From: an uncultured Sulfitobacter sp. | GTDB taxonomy: Bacteria > Pseudomonadota > Alphaproteobacteria > Rhodobacterales > Rhodobacteraceae | Length of the DNA stretch: 64,000 nt | Direction: 5' to 3' | NCBI RefSeq assembly: GCF_947497275.1 | Contig: NZ_CANMFS010000007.1 | Coordinates: forward strand, 1-64,000 | Shown here: positions 16,439 to 25,326 of the stretch, in pieces | How positions within the stretch are numbered: position 1 is the stretch's first letter | Layout of the letters: the number at the start of each line of letters is the position of its first letter | Program-made: the position numbers and the translations under genes | The notes under the pieces: generated by a model | The model's database searches: none | The model's input: the letters and a program-made list of their open reading frames with translations, nothing else | Told to the model about the DNA's origin: nothing

Positions 16439-17599
16439 ATGGATTTTACCCTGAACGACGAACAACGCCAAATTTACGAATACGGCGGTCAGCTGGCACA
16501 GAAATACGACAATGCCTATTGGCTGGATCACGCCCGCAAGCATGAATTCCCGCACGACATGTTCAAACAGATTGCCGATGACGGTTTTCTGGGGATCATG
16601 GTGCCCGAGGAATACGGCGGTGCAGGTCTGGGAATGACTGAAATGGCCCTGTTCATGGAAGGTACCGCCAACCACGGCATACCGCTGCTGATGATGGTGG
16701 TCGGCCCGACAATGTCGCTGGCGCATATCGCCAGCCACGGGTCCGAATTCCACAAGAAAGAGCTTCTTCCAGCAGCATGTCGCGGCGATATCCAGTTTTG
16801 TTTCGCGATCACCGAACCGGGGGCCGGATCCAACACGATGAAGGCCACTACGCTGGCCAAGCGCCGAGGCAACCGGTTCAGCCTGTCGGGTGAAAAGACA
16901 TTTATCACCGGTGCCGAGGTATCCGATTATTGCCTAGTGGTGGCGCGGACAAAGCCGCATGATGAAGTGAGCCGCAAGACCGATGGCTTTACACTCTTTG
17001 CCGTGGACCTGAAGAAAAAAGGCGTCGAAAAGCAGCGGGTCAAGATTTCGATCCCCCTGCCCGAGGAACAATGGACCCTGTTCTTCGACGAGGTCGATCT
17101 GGGCCCCGAAGATGTGGTGGGCGAGGTGGACGAGGGATTCTCGATCCTGTTCGACAGCCTCAACCCCGAACGGATCATCCTTGCCGCGTTGTGCTGCGGC
17201 ATCGGACGGTTCGCGCTGAACAAGGGTGTGGCCTATGCATCCGAGCGCAGTGTTTTCGGCCAGCCCATCGGCGCGCACCAAGGTGTACAGCACCCGATGG
17301 CCAAGGCGCACACGGCGGTCGAGATGGCCAGCCTGATGACCCGTCGTGCAGCGTGGGAATTCGACAACAAGCTGCCTGCCGGAGCGTCTTCGAACATGGC
17401 AAAATACGCCGCCGCCGAAGCGGGGATCGAGGCCGTGGATGCCGCGCTTCAGGCCCATGGCGGATCGGGCTTTACCGAGGATACGGGGCTTTACGAAATG
17501 TACCCGCTGGTCCGCCTGCTGCGCACGGCACCGGTGAACCGCGAACTTTGCCTCAGCTTTATCGGCGAAAAGGTCATGGGGCTGCCGCGATCCTATTGA
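16439..17599 (+). CDS. Acyl-CoA dehydrogenase, C-terminal PRSY subfamily
   Basis: A 386-residue acyl-CoA dehydrogenase with AITEPGAGSNTMKATTLA and AHGGSGFTEDTGLYEMY. The likely base is Glu244 in SLNPERI (helix G position). Instead of the usual EGT or GAGT segment, the C-terminus reads TAPVNRELCLSFIGEKVMGL and ends PRSY. Three other genes in this window (25327, 39871, 49865) share this end, forming a distinct subfamily. The start ATG 16439 lies 9 nt after the crotonase stop. The substrate is unknown; its place before a CoA ligase and carboxylase suggests an early branched-chain oxidation. Confidence 0.92.
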   Translation: MDFTLNDEQRQIYEYGGQLAQKYDNAYWLDHARKHEFPHDMFKQIADDGFLGIMVPEEYGGAGLGMTEMALFMEGTANHGIPLLMMVVGPTMSLAHIASHGSEFHKKELLPAACRGDIQFCFAITEPGAGSNTMKATTLAKRRGNRFSLSGEKTFITGAEVSDYCLVVARTKPHDEVSRKTDGFTLFAVDLKKKGVEKQRVKISIPLPEEQWTLFFDEVDLGPEDVVGEVDEGFSILFDSLNPERIILAALCCGIGRFALNKGVAYASERSVFGQPIGAHQGVQHPMAKAHTAVEMASLMTRRAAWEFDNKLPAGASSNMAKYAAAEAGIEAVDAALQAHGGSGFTEDTGLYEMYPLVRLLRTAPVNRELCLSFIGEKVMGLPRSY

Positions 17600-17625
17600 T
17601 CGCGCGGCCGGGAAGGGAGGACGAC

Positions 17626-19017
17626 ATGCAATTTGGAATGCGCTTCCGGCGGCAAGACGCCGCCGACAAGGTGAACGACCGCTTCTGGCACGAGATCGAG
17701 GGTACGCCGCTTGATAAGGTGCGCGGTATTCAGGAAGAGCGGCTGCGCGATCAGATGGCCTATCTCAAGGCGAATTCTACCTTCTATCAGGAGAAATTCG
17801 CCGAGGCGGGCGTGGATTTCGATGACATCCGCACCATCGAGGACCTCCAGAAACTTCCCTTCACCTACAAGACCGAAATCCGAGAAAGCCTGGCCGCCGA
17901 ACCGCCCTTTGGCAAGCACCGGGCTGCGCCGATGTCGGACATCATCCAGATGCAGGCGTCGTCCGGGACCACCGGCAACCCGTCCTATGTGGCGCTGACC
18001 GAAGCCGATACCGAAATGTGGCACGAGATGACGGCGCGCTGTTTCTTCGCCAACGGCGTGCGTCCCGGTGACATGGTACTGCACGCATTTTCGCTGGCCA
18101 AAGGCTTTGTCGGAGGCATTCCCGTGATGCAGGGCCTGCAGTACATGGGCACAATCGACGTACCGGTCGGGGCCGACGGCGGTGCCGAACGGCTGCTGCG
18201 GGCCTGTGCCGATACACGCCCGCGCTGCATTGTCGGTGCCCCGAACTTCGTGCTGCACTTGGCGGAAAAGGCGCCGGAAGTGCTGGGATGCAAGGCCAGC
18301 GAACTGGGCGTCGAGCAGATCGTCGTCGGCGGCGAACCCGGCGGCGGCATTCCAGCCATCCGTGCCAAGATCGAAGCGGCCTGGGGGGCGAAATGCACCG
18401 AGATGCTGGGCGGCACCGATCTGGGCGTGACCTACTGGGCCGAATGCGATGCCCAATCGGGGATGCATATGGTCAACATGGATTATATCATCACCGAACT
18501 GCTCGACCCCGAAAGCGGCGAAATCATTCCTTGGGAAAAAGGCGCCGAGGGCGAAATGATCTATACCGCTATCGGTCGTCAGGCGAGTCCGGTCGTGCGC
18601 TTCCGGTCGGGCGACTATATCGAGGTCATCGACACCGAATGCACCTGCGGCCGCACCGGTCCGAAAATCCGCTGCACCGGACGGACCGACGACATGCTGA
18701 TCGTGCGGGGGGCCAACGTGTTCCCGTCGGCCATCAACAGCGTGATCACCGAAATGGTGCCCGAAACCAACGGCGTCATGCGGATCGTGGCCGATTTCGA
18801 AGGCCACACCACGCAAGGCGCGCTGACGGTGATTGTGGAACGGGGTCCTGACCGCAACGCGGCGGATGATGCTGGTCTCAAGAAAAAGATTGAACAGCGC
18901 CTGCGTGACGCTCTTGTCTTCAAGGCTGACGTTCGTCTCGTGCCCGCCGACACCTTTGAAAAACCCGGCGCCGCCAAGGTCGCCTTTGTTCTGAGAGAAT
19001 ATCCTGACTTGCCATGA
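17626..19017 (+). CDS. Phenylacetate-CoA ligase (PaaK)-type acyl-CoA ligase
   Basis: About 463 residues. The ATP loop is ASSGTTGNPSYV; RFRSGDYIEV and GRTDDMLIVRGANVFPSAI are the PaaK-type hinge and C-terminal motifs. These AMP-forming ligases activate aryl or other acids to CoA thioesters. The ATG at 17626 follows a strong GGAAGGGAGG; the open frame continues upstream through the previous gene but without support. It overlaps the carboxyltransferase gene by 4 nt. Why a PaaK-type ligase is tied to a carboxylase operon is unclear; it may recapture a free acid released by the lyase or thioesterase steps. Confidence 0.88.
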   Translation: MQFGMRFRRQDAADKVNDRFWHEIEGTPLDKVRGIQEERLRDQMAYLKANSTFYQEKFAEAGVDFDDIRTIEDLQKLPFTYKTEIRESLAAEPPFGKHRAAPMSDIIQMQASSGTTGNPSYVALTEADTEMWHEMTARCFFANGVRPGDMVLHAFSLAKGFVGGIPVMQGLQYMGTIDVPVGADGGAERLLRACADTRPRCIVGAPNFVLHLAEKAPEVLGCKASELGVEQIVVGGEPGGGIPAIRAKIEAAWGAKCTEMLGGTDLGVTYWAECDAQSGMHMVNMDYIITELLDPESGEIIPWEKGAEGEMIYTAIGRQASPVVRFRSGDYIEVIDTECTCGRTGPKIRCTGRTDDMLIVRGANVFPSAINSVITEMVPETNGVMRIVADFEGHTTQGALTVIVERGPDRNAADDAGLKKKIEQRLRDALVFKADVRLVPADTFEKPGAAKVAFVLREYPDLP

Positions 19018-20621
19018 CGAAAATGAAATCCCTCCTCGACACCGGATCTGACGACTTCCGCAAGAACAACGCGCAGTATCGCGAAAAAATCGACGAACTG
19101 CATGCGCTTCGGCTCACGCAGCGGGTTGGTGGACCTGGGAAGGTGCGGAATCGACACATCGAAAAAGGTAAGATCCTGCCGCGCGAGCGCATTGAGCGCC
19201 TGATCGATCCGGGTACGCCGTTTCTTGAACTCGGCGAACTGGCCGGTTTAAACATGCACAAGGGTGTGCCGCCGGGTGCCGGCATCATTACCGGGATCGG
19301 TGTGATCGAAGGCCGCCAATGTATGATCATCGCCAATGACGCTACTGTTAAGGGCGGCACCTATTTCGGGATTACCTGTCGCAAACATGTGCGCGCGCAG
19401 AAAATTGCCTGGAAAAACCGCCTGCCCGTCATCACGCTGGTCGATTCCGGTGGCGCGTTTCTGCCCGATCAGGCGAATCTGTTCCCCGACGAAGGCCAGT
19501 TCGGTTCGATCTTCCATCAGCAGGTCGGCATGTCGGGCGACGGTGTGCCGCAGATTGCCGTGGTCATGGGCCCCTGCACGGCGGGCGGCGCTTATATCCC
19601 GGCACTTTGCGACGAAGTGGTGATCGTGCGCGGTCAAGGCTTTATGTATCTGGGCGGACCGGAGCTGACATTCGCGGCAACCGGTGAAAAGGTCGAAGCC
19701 GAAGAACTGGGTGGCGGCAAGATGCATTCGTCCGTCTCCGGCGTGACTGACCATCTGGCCGAGGACGATGCGCACGCGCTGGCCATCACCCGCGATATAG
19801 TCAGCCACTTGGGCGAAAAGCCCCTGCCCCGCAAAACACCAACCGAACCGCGCGCGCCTGCTTACCCGGTCGAGGAAATCTATGGCCTTATCAGCCGCGA
19901 CCCCAAGGTGCCGACCGATAACCGCGAAATCATCGCGCGTCTGGTGGATGACAGCGATTTCCACGAGTTCAAGCCATTGTACGGTGACACGATCATGACC
20001 GGCTGGGGCCGCATCCACGGCCACGAAGTCGGCATTATCGCCAACACCGGCGTGCTGTTCGTCGAGGCTGCGCTGAAGGCCACCCATTTCATCAACCTCT
20101 GCGTCCAGCGCGATATTCCGCTTCTGTTTCTGGCGGATGTGAACGGCTTCATGGTGGGCCGCGAGGTCGAGCAGATGGGCATCGCCAAAGCCGGTGCAAA
20201 GATGATCACCGCGATGTCCTCGGCACGGGTGCCTAAATTCACCATCATCACCGGCGGATCCTATGGGGCCGGGTATCTGGCAATGTTGGGCCGCCCGTTC
20301 CAACCCGATGCGATGTTTGCCTGGCCAACCGGTCGATCGGCGATCATGGGTCCGGAACAGGCCGCCAGCGTGCTGGCACAGGTCCGCGCTCAAATCAACG
20401 AACGCGAAGGCGAAAGCTGGACGCCGGAAGAGGAGGAAGCCTTCAAGGCACCCATCCGCAAGGAATACGAGGATTTCCAAGGTGCTTACAATTTTGCCTC
20501 GAACCTGTGGATCGACAGTGTGATCGAGCCTTGTGAAACCCGCGATGTCATGGCGCTGATGCTGGATGTGACGTCGCGCAGACCCAAGGTCGAAACCAAT
20601 TTCGGCGTGTTCAGGATGTGA
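19014..20621 (+). CDS. Acyl-CoA carboxylase carboxyltransferase (beta) subunit, methylcrotonyl/geranyl-CoA type
   Basis: A 535-residue carboxyltransferase. It transfers CO2 from carboxybiotin to the gamma carbon of an alpha,beta-unsaturated branched acyl-CoA, if the family assignment holds. The segments LVDSGGAFLPDQANLFPDE, VMGPCTAGGAYIPALCDE and GGPELTFAATGEKVEAEELG match MccB/LiuB and AtuC rather than propionyl- or acetyl-CoA carboxylases. Methylcrotonyl-CoA (leucine) and geranyl-CoA (acyclic terpenes) enzymes differ chiefly in acyl-pocket residues that I cannot align safely by eye. ATGA overlap with the ligase upstream, 10 nt to the biotin subunit. A non-leucine role is favoured because no classical liu gene order is present. 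Confidence 0.92.
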   Translation: MTKMKSLLDTGSDDFRKNNAQYREKIDELHALRLTQRVGGPGKVRNRHIEKGKILPRERIERLIDPGTPFLELGELAGLNMHKGVPPGAGIITGIGVIEGRQCMIIANDATVKGGTYFGITCRKHVRAQKIAWKNRLPVITLVDSGGAFLPDQANLFPDEGQFGSIFHQQVGMSGDGVPQIAVVMGPCTAGGAYIPALCDEVVIVRGQGFMYLGGPELTFAATGEKVEAEELGGGKMHSSVSGVTDHLAEDDAHALAITRDIVSHLGEKPLPRKTPTEPRAPAYPVEEIYGLISRDPKVPTDNREIIARLVDDSDFHEFKPLYGDTIMTGWGRIHGHEVGIIANTGVLFVEAALKATHFINLCVQRDIPLLFLADVNGFMVGREVEQMGIAKAGAKMITAMSSARVPKFTIITGGSYGAGYLAMLGRPFQPDAMFAWPTGRSAIMGPEQAASVLAQVRAQINEREGESWTPEEEEAFKAPIRKEYEDFQGAYNFASNLWIDSVIEPCETRDVMALMLDVTSRRPKVETNFGVFRM

Positions 20622-20631
20622 GGCCCGAGAA

Positions 20632-22638
20632 ATGAAAATCAAAACGCTTCTCATCGCCAATCGCGGCGAAATTGCCTGCCGGATCGCGCGCACCGCGCGG
20701 GCCAGCGGTATCACCCCTGTCGGCGTGCACTCGCAGGCCGACGCCAACGCCCTTCATGTCCGCGAGATCGGACACTCCGTCTGTATCGGCGGCGGCCCGG
20801 CATCCGAAAGCTATCTGAAGATCGACGCGGTGATCGACGCCGCGAAATCGGTCGGCGCGGATGCGATCCACCCCGGGTATGGCTTTCTCGCGGAGAACTC
20901 CGAGTTCGCCCGTGCGGTAGAAGCCGCCGGAATGATCTTTATGGGGCCGACACCCGACACGCTTGACCGTTTCGGCGACAAGGCCAGCGCCAAAAAAGCC
21001 GCCGTTGCGGCCAGCGTCCCGGTCATTTCAGGTGCCGAAGGCGCGCGGTCCGATCCACACGAAATTGCCACCGAGGTGCGTGCGATGGGCCTGCCCGTTC
21101 TGCTCAAGGCTGTCGGCGGCGGTGGCGGGCGCGGCCAACGGCTGGTGACCGACGAGACCACACTTGAGGAAGACATCGAAGGCGCGCTGCGCGAGGCAAG
21201 GTCCACCTTCGGCTCCGAAGGACTGTTGCTCGAGCGGTTCCTGCCAGAGGCCCGCCATGTCGAGGTGCAGATCGCGGGCGACGGCAAGGGCCATGTGGTG
21301 CATCTGTTCGAACGCGACTGCACGCTACAGCGCCGTCATCAGAAAGTTATCGAAGAAGCTCCGGCATGGGGGCTCCCCCGCACGCTGCTGGACCAAATCG
21401 CGCAGGACGCGGTGCGCCTGGGCGAAACACTTGACTATCGCGGTCTGGGCACGGTCGAATTTCTGGTCGCAGGGGAGGAGTATTACTTCCTTGAGGTGAA
21501 CCCCCGTATTCAGGTGGAACACCCTGTCACCGAGGCAATAACCGGGCTTGATCTGGTCGCGCTTCACCTGCGCATCGCCGAAGGCGCAGGCCTTGGCCTG
21601 GTTCAGGGCGATCTGGCGATCAACGGCCATGCGGTCGAGGCACGGCTTTACGCCGAAGACCCGGCGATGCAATTCGCCCCCTCGACGGGCACGCTGACGA
21701 CACTCAGCCTGCCGGATGGTCTGCGCATCGACAGCGGTGTCGAAGAAGGCGACGCGGTAACGCCGTTCTACGATCCGATGATCGCCAAGCTGATCGTTCA
21801 CGCACCTGATCGGGAAACCGCCTTGGCCCGGCTGGCGACGGCGCTTGATCATGTCGCGGTCGAAGGTGTGCAAACCAACCGGGCTTTCCTGACGGCGTTG
21901 GCGCGCAACCCTGAATTTGAACAGATGCAGGTGCATACCCGCTGGATCGACGGCAGGCTCGACGCGCTGACACAATCAGGTTCCCTTGCCCGCCCCGAAT
22001 TATGGAAGGCCGCCGCGGCCATTCTTTTCGTGGCGGCATCGCGCAGCGACGCAAGCGCCAATCCATGGACCAACCGCGACACCTTTACCGGTTGGCGGCT
22101 TGGCCTGGGTGGCGGTCCGATCGAGGTGGGACAGCGTGTCACGCTGACCGATTCCGCCGACACCTCCGAGGAATTGCGTGTCGGACCCGTGAAAGCACGC
22201 GGCAGGTACACCGTCCTGACGGAAACCGGAGATGCGGCAACCCTGTCGATGCGTGAAGTCGCGCCGGGCCGTTGGCGCCTGAGCGAGGGTGACACGGTCT
22301 ACCTCATCGACGCACGGATCCACGCAGGCGTAATCGAGATGGCCACACCCGAGGGCCGGCTCGTCTACCGCCCGGCCGCGCCTTTGGACTTTGCCGGAGG
22401 CGATGCGGCGGCGGATCGGGCTGTTGCCTCACCGCTCACCGGTATGATCGTCGAAATCAAGGTGTCCGATGGCCAACCCGTGGCCGAAGGCGACGTGATC
22501 GCGGTCATGGAATCCATGAAACTTGAAATATCGATCCGCGCTGCCGCAGCAGGGATCGCCAGCAACATATCCGTCTCGAATGGGGACATGGTCGATCGCG
22601 GCCAGGTCATCGCCGAGATACTGCCATCCGAGGAGTGA
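20632..22638 (+). CDS. Acyl-CoA carboxylase biotin carboxylase/biotin carrier (alpha) subunit
   Basis: A 668-residue alpha subunit. The N-terminal biotin carboxylase domain starts LIANRGEIACRIARTARASG and contains the ATP-grasp VEVQIAGDGKGHVVHLFERD and the EVNPRIQVEHPVTE signature. A linker domain follows, and the C-terminal carrier has the biotinylation motif ESMKLE with the biotinyl lysine at 630. Length and order match MccA/LiuD and AtuF. It pairs with the carboxyltransferase gene immediately upstream. The next gene's GAGGAG ribosome site lies in its last codons. Confidence 0.94.
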   Translation: MKIKTLLIANRGEIACRIARTARASGITPVGVHSQADANALHVREIGHSVCIGGGPASESYLKIDAVIDAAKSVGADAIHPGYGFLAENSEFARAVEAAGMIFMGPTPDTLDRFGDKASAKKAAVAASVPVISGAEGARSDPHEIATEVRAMGLPVLLKAVGGGGGRGQRLVTDETTLEEDIEGALREARSTFGSEGLLLERFLPEARHVEVQIAGDGKGHVVHLFERDCTLQRRHQKVIEEAPAWGLPRTLLDQIAQDAVRLGETLDYRGLGTVEFLVAGEEYYFLEVNPRIQVEHPVTEAITGLDLVALHLRIAEGAGLGLVQGDLAINGHAVEARLYAEDPAMQFAPSTGTLTTLSLPDGLRIDSGVEEGDAVTPFYDPMIAKLIVHAPDRETALARLATALDHVAVEGVQTNRAFLTALARNPEFEQMQVHTRWIDGRLDALTQSGSLARPELWKAAAAILFVAASRSDASANPWTNRDTFTGWRLGLGGGPIEVGQRVTLTDSADTSEELRVGPVKARGRYTVLTETGDAATLSMREVAPGRWRLSEGDTVYLIDARIHAGVIEMATPEGRLVYRPAAPLDFAGGDAAADRAVASPLTGMIVEIKVSDGQPVAEGDVIAVMESMKLEISIRAAAAGIASNISVSNGDMVDRGQVIAEILPSEE

Positions 22639-22642
22639 TAAA

Positions 22643-23602
22643 ATGAGCGACTTTCCCAAATTCGTCGAGTTCAGAGAAGAAGGCCCGCGCGAGGGCTTTC
22701 AGATCGAAAAGAAAATTTACCCGATCGAAAAGCGGATCGAATTGATCGACATGCTTAGCGAAACCGGTTTGAAACGCATTCAGGTCGGCAGCTTCGTCAG
22801 CCCGAAATACGTGCCGCAAATGGCCGATACCGGCGAGCTGTTCCAGCGTATCAAACGCAAGCCCGGTGTGAACTACACGTCGCTTTGGCTGAACGACAAG
22901 GGGTTTCGCAAGGCCCTGACCGCGCATGAGGTCGATATCGACCCGCGCCTTCTGTTCTATCCCTCCGAGGCGTTTGCGCAATCGAACAACAATTGTTCGT
23001 CCGCCGAAATGCGCGAGAAGCAGCGTGACTGGGTCCGGCTTTACAAAGAAGAAGGCTATACCGTCGACGCCGCCTACGTAATGACGGCCTTCGGCTGCAA
23101 CTTCGAAGGCCCCATTTCGCAAGAGCGCATTCTCGACGATTTCCGCTTTATCCTCGCGCTTTGCGAAGAGGAACAAATCCCCGTGCCGATCCTCGTCGTC
23201 GCGGATACAATGGGGTGGGGCAACCCCGAAGCGGTGAAGCGGATGATCGGTGCCCTGCGCGAACTGGCCCCGGACGCCCGGATCGGCATGCACATCCACG
23301 ACACGCGCGGGCTTGGTATCGCCAATCTCCACGCCGCCCTTTCGATGGGCGTGGACATGTTCGAAAGCTCGGTCGCCGGTCTTGGGGGCTGTCCTTTCGC
23401 GGGCCACGGCCATGCGCGCGCCGCTGGCAATGTCTGCACCGAAGACGCGGTTTTCCTGTGCCACGAACTGGGCATCGAAACCGGCATCGACCTGGACAAG
23501 CTGATCGCGGCCGCACTCAAGGCGGAAGAGATCATCGAAGCGCCGCTCATGGGCCGCGTTATGCACACCGGCGGTCTCGACAAATACCGCAAGACAAGCT
23601 GA
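22643..23602 (+). CDS. HMG-CoA lyase-like enzyme with Glu in place of the catalytic Asp
   Basis: A 319-residue DRE-TIM metallolyase. HMG-CoA lyase splits 3-hydroxy-3-methylglutaryl-CoA into acetyl-CoA and acetoacetate. The metal ligands are His217 and His219 (MHIHDTRGLGIAN), and the active-site cysteine is Cys250 in GLGGCPFAGHG. The first motif reads GPREGFQ with Glu17, where characterised lyases have GPRDGLQ with an Asp that binds the metal and takes part in catalysis. The Phe after Gly also differs. This may mark a lyase for a larger 3-alkyl-3-hydroxyglutaryl-CoA, the expected product of carboxylase plus hydratase. ATG 22643 was chosen for the GAGGAG ribosome site. Confidence 0.9.
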   Translation: MSDFPKFVEFREEGPREGFQIEKKIYPIEKRIELIDMLSETGLKRIQVGSFVSPKYVPQMADTGELFQRIKRKPGVNYTSLWLNDKGFRKALTAHEVDIDPRLLFYPSEAFAQSNNNCSSAEMREKQRDWVRLYKEEGYTVDAAYVMTAFGCNFEGPISQERILDDFRFILALCEEEQIPVPILVVADTMGWGNPEAVKRMIGALRELAPDARIGMHIHDTRGLGIANLHAALSMGVDMFESSVAGLGGCPFAGHGHARAAGNVCTEDAVFLCHELGIETGIDLDKLIAAALKAEEIIEAPLMGRVMHTGGLDKYRKTS

Positions 23603-23614
23603 GGGAGGACGAAG

Positions 23615-24529
23615 ATGGCAAAGGCACTTGACGGAAAGGTTGTTCTGGTCACCGGAGCGGGTGGCGGGATCGGTCGAGATATTGCGCTGATGGCTGCGGC
23701 CGAAGGCGCCGCCGTGGTGGTTAACGATCTGGGCGCGTCGCTGAAAGGCACCGGCCAGACGGAAACCGCGGCGCAAAAGGTGGTCGAAGAAATCAAGGCG
23801 ACGGGCGGCGACGCGATTGCCGACGCCGGCAGCGTCACCGAACCGGACGCCGCGCGCGCGATGATCGAGGCAGGCGTTAAGGAATTCGGTCGCATCGACG
23901 CCGTGGTGAACAACGCCGGCATCCTGCGCGACTGCTTCTTCCACAAGATGACCTATGAGGATTTCGACGCGGTGGTGAAGGTCCATCTTTACGGTGCCTT
24001 CAACACCAGCCGCGCCGCCGCCGACTATTTCCGCGAACAGGAAAGCGGCGCCTTGGTGCATATGACCTCGACCTCGGGGCTGATCGGCAACTTCGCCCAG
24101 GCGAACTATTCCGCCGCCAAGCTGGGCATCGCCGCCTTTTCGAAATCGGTGGCGCTGGACCTTAAGCGCTGGAACGTGCGGTCGAACTGCATCGCGCCCT
24201 TCGCCTGGAGTCGGATGATCTCGTCGATCAAGACCGACACCGAGGAACAGAAGGCGCGCGTCGACAAGATCAAGGAGATGACACCGGCCAAGGTTGCGCC
24301 AATGGCCTGTTTCCTGATGAGCGACCGTGCGGCGGATGTGTCGGGGCAGATCTTCGCGGTGCGCAAGAACGAGATATTCCTGTTCAACCAGCCTCGCCCC
24401 CTGCGCTCCGTCCATTCCGGTGAAGGCTGGACCGCTGATGAAATCGCCGAGCGCGCCATTCCCGCGCTCAAGTCGCAATTCACACCGCTGGAAGTATCAG
24501 CGGATGTCTTTCCGTGGGATCCGGTCTAA
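23615..24529 (+). CDS. Short-chain dehydrogenase of the (3R)-hydroxyacyl-CoA dehydrogenase (MFE-2/HSD17B4-like) type
   Basis: A 304-residue SDR. VTGAGGGIGRDIA, the long insert VVVNDLGASLKGTGQTE, NNAGILRD and the catalytic NYSAAKLG are the pattern of the dehydrogenase domain of peroxisomal multifunctional enzyme 2 and its bacterial relatives. It would oxidise a (3R)-hydroxyacyl-CoA with NAD+. The residue tail beyond 250 is longer than in minimal SDRs and ends in a segment typical of this group. A GGGAGGA ribosome site precedes the start. Its stop overlaps the next start in TAATG. Confidence 0.9.
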   Translation: MAKALDGKVVLVTGAGGGIGRDIALMAAAEGAAVVVNDLGASLKGTGQTETAAQKVVEEIKATGGDAIADAGSVTEPDAARAMIEAGVKEFGRIDAVVNNAGILRDCFFHKMTYEDFDAVVKVHLYGAFNTSRAAADYFREQESGALVHMTSTSGLIGNFAQANYSAAKLGIAAFSKSVALDLKRWNVRSNCIAPFAWSRMISSIKTDTEEQKARVDKIKEMTPAKVAPMACFLMSDRAADVSGQIFAVRKNEIFLFNQPRPLRSVHSGEGWTADEIAERAIPALKSQFTPLEVSADVFPWDPV

Positions 24530-25323
24530 TGGCTAAACGCAAAGAGAAAATTACCTCCGACATCGGCTGGAGCACCCCCGACCAGATCAGTGTGCGCGGG
24601 CTCGACCTGCCGAATGAGATTTTGGGCCACATGAATCTCGGCGATCTCGCCTTTCTGCAACTGACGGGCCGTAAGGCCACGCCCGAAGAAAGCCGCGTTT
24701 TCAACGCCATCGTGATTACACTGGTCGAACATGGCATCACGCCGTCGGCACTGGCCGCACGCATGACCTATATGGGCGCGCCGGAGTCCCTCCAAGCGGC
24801 GGTTGCCGCCGGGCTTTGCGGGCTTGGCACGGTGTTTGTCGGCTCGATGGAGGGCGCATCGAAGATGCTTTACGAGGCGTTGCCCGAGGACAAGCTTGGC
24901 ACCGGCGCCGATTTGGACGCCATCGCGCTGGAGACGGTCGAGAAATTCCGGGCCAAAAAGGCCATCGTGCCGGGCCTGGGCCATCCTGTGCACAAGCCGG
25001 TCGATCCGCGTGCTCCGCGCCTGTTCGAAATTGCGGCGCAGAACGGCAAGTCCGGTGAATACATCGAGTTGATCCAGAAGATACAGGCCGTTGCCGAAGA
25101 GAAGTCCGGCAAGATGCTGCCGATCAATGCCACCGGTGCAATCGGTGCGATCTGCTGCGAATTCGGCTTTCCCTGGAAAATCGTGCGCGGTTTCGGTGTC
25201 ATGGCACGCGCCATCGGGCTGGTCGGTCATATCCTTGAAGAAAGCGAGAACCCGATTTCCTATGAGCTGTGGCAGCGCGCCGAAGAGGAAATCCTCGAAA
25301 CCTCCGGCCCCGGAGCATCCTGA
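24529..25323 (+). CDS. Citryl-CoA lyase-like (citrate synthase superfamily) protein
   Basis: A 264-residue protein related to citrate synthase but far shorter than the full enzyme. The segments TSDIGWSTPDQISVRG, GLGHPVHKPVDPRAPRLFEI and PINATGAIGAICCEFGFPW match what is commonly annotated citryl-CoA lyase in proteobacteria. Citryl-CoA is 3-carboxy-3-hydroxyglutaryl-CoA, so this fold cleaves tertiary beta-hydroxy thioesters to acetyl-CoA and a keto acid. In this operon it could cleave a similar 3-hydroxy-3-substituted product of the carboxylase route, beside the HMG-CoA-lyase-like enzyme. That role is inference. The start at ATG 24529, fused to the previous stop, is preferred to the in-frame ATG 15 nt upstream. 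Confidence 0.82.
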   Translation: MAKRKEKITSDIGWSTPDQISVRGLDLPNEILGHMNLGDLAFLQLTGRKATPEESRVFNAIVITLVEHGITPSALAARMTYMGAPESLQAAVAAGLCGLGTVFVGSMEGASKMLYEALPEDKLGTGADLDAIALETVEKFRAKKAIVPGLGHPVHKPVDPRAPRLFEIAAQNGKSGEYIELIQKIQAVAEEKSGKMLPINATGAIGAICCEFGFPWKIVRGFGVMARAIGLVGHILEESENPISYELWQRAEEEILETSGPGAS

Positions 25324-25326
25324 GCC

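Noticed and set aside
19248..20747. A 499-codon open frame antisense to the carboxyltransferase gene
   Set aside because: It lies opposite a highly conserved gene, has no recognisable motif, and long antisense frames are common in GC-rich DNA.
19014..22638. Propionyl- or acetyl-CoA carboxylase
   Set aside because: The beta subunit segments match the methylcrotonyl/geranyl group, and no methylmalonyl-CoA genes are nearby.
22607..24478. A 623-codon open frame antisense to the lyase-like and SDR genes
   Set aside because: It mirrors two conserved genes with strong ribosome sites on the plus strand and resembles no protein family.
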